From Stenotrophomonas lactitubi (GTDB taxonomy: Bacteria; Pseudomonadota; Gammaproteobacteria; Xanthomonadales; Xanthomonadaceae), in the NCBI RefSeq assembly GCF_002803515.1, contig NZ_PHQX01000002.1:378019-442018 (forward strand): 64,000 nt of DNA, in the 5' to 3' direction. Shown here in pieces: positions 63,839 through 64,000 of this stretch. The position numbers were made by a program, and so were the translations under genes. How positions within the stretch are numbered: the first letter of the stretch is position 1; each line of letters starts with the position of its first letter. Below the pieces are notes generated by a model. That model was not told the DNA's origin. It saw nothing but the letters and a program-made list of their open reading frames with translations, and made no database searches.

Positions 63839-64000
63839 CTCGCTACGAAGGAAACTTCGCAGCACACGGGAACGGCGCTGAGGCCACTTCCCAGGATCTT
63901 TGAAAGTATGCGCAGGTATCTTGTGAAGGCGCCTGCAGGAAGGATGATTGTCCATCTTGCAGACGTTTGATCAAGCAACTATTAATTGTTTTAAAGCAAG
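63839..64000 (+). other. 5-prime leader of the rRNA operon (16S gene begins beyond the window)
   Basis: The leader starts near 63839 and holds a hairpin CGAAG-GAAA-CTTCG with a GNRA loop (63842-63863). A boxA-like TCTTTGAAA (63897-63905) for antitermination and an imperfect stem (around 63933-63962) that could pair in RNase III processing follow. The final AATTGTTTTAAAGCAAG is typical of sequence just before 16S rRNA in this family. The mature 16S start (AGAGTTTGATC-type) is not reached. Confidence 0.75.

Noticed and set aside
63839..64000. 16S rRNA gene within the window
   Set aside because: Only promoter and leader are visible; the conserved 16S 5-prime sequence has not begun at the last base.

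Overview
The window is a high-GC gammaproteobacterial chromosome segment whose gene content points to the Stenotrophomonas maltophilia complex (Xanthomonadaceae). The evidence is dense GTAG-headed palindromes of the SMAG/REP type between genes, an Ax21-family outer-membrane protein, a complete kdpFABCDE operon, an ExoIII-ampG pair, Xanthomonadaceae-type protein lengths, and the tyrS-to-rRNA junction at the right end. No prophage, integron, CRISPR or clear genomic island is visible. Most of it reads as core chromosome, with accessory flavour limited to repeats and a few hypothetical genes.

Layout. 1-4.4 kb: entericidin-like lipoprotein, CsbD-like stress protein, secreted hypothetical, trpS, small membrane protein, MBL hydrolase. 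4.5-10 kb: M28 peptidase, small membrane protein, KgtP-type MFS symporter, and the tandem EamA exporters yedA and rarD. 10.2-13.1 kb: a large TonB-dependent receptor followed by a seven-copy SMAG array. 13.6-21.9 kb: two divergent ABC systems, one a MacAB-like efflux operon (two FtsX-type permeases, ATPase, periplasmic adaptor), the other an ABC-2 exporter with a DesK/DesR-type two-component system. 21.9-22.5 kb: a 617-bp inverted-repeat element with nested SMAG units and a hexanucleotide microsatellite. 22.5-33.7 kb: cytochrome b561 with an anchored catalase-like protein, M17 aminopeptidase, HAD phosphatase, AI-2E-family transporter, a DUF883/holin-like envelope trio, a DegP/DegQ protease, and a Lys/Ala-repeat histone-H1-like protein. 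34-39.7 kb: Ax21, a LuxR-type regulator, a TorF-type porin, YehS- and YdfG-like proteins, and a SPOR protein. 39.7-47.2 kb: argS, radC, a response regulator, coaBC-dut-algC. 47.4-55.3 kb: kdpFABCDE. 55.5-64 kb: pyrE divergent from an ExoIII-ampG pair, an RHH-like small protein, anmK, an M23 peptidase, tyrS, and the promoter and leader of an rRNA operon whose 16S gene begins just beyond the window.

How genes work together. AmpG (muropeptide import), AnmK (anhydro-MurNAc kinase) and the M23 endopeptidase form a peptidoglycan turnover/recycling neighbourhood, which in this genus feeds beta-lactamase induction. coaBC, dut and algC are translationally coupled or tightly spaced (CoA, dUTP removal, sugar phosphates for polysaccharide/LPS). 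Kdp is a self-regulated high-affinity K+ pump with a recognisable KdpE-type box upstream of kdpF.

I did not find a system I can defend as wholly new. The best candidates for a second look are the nuclease-competent ExoIII at the crc/pyrE position coupled to ampG, the 617-bp inverted-repeat element, the terminator that ends directly against the anmK start, the divergent ABC intergenic palindrome, and the KA-repeat gene.
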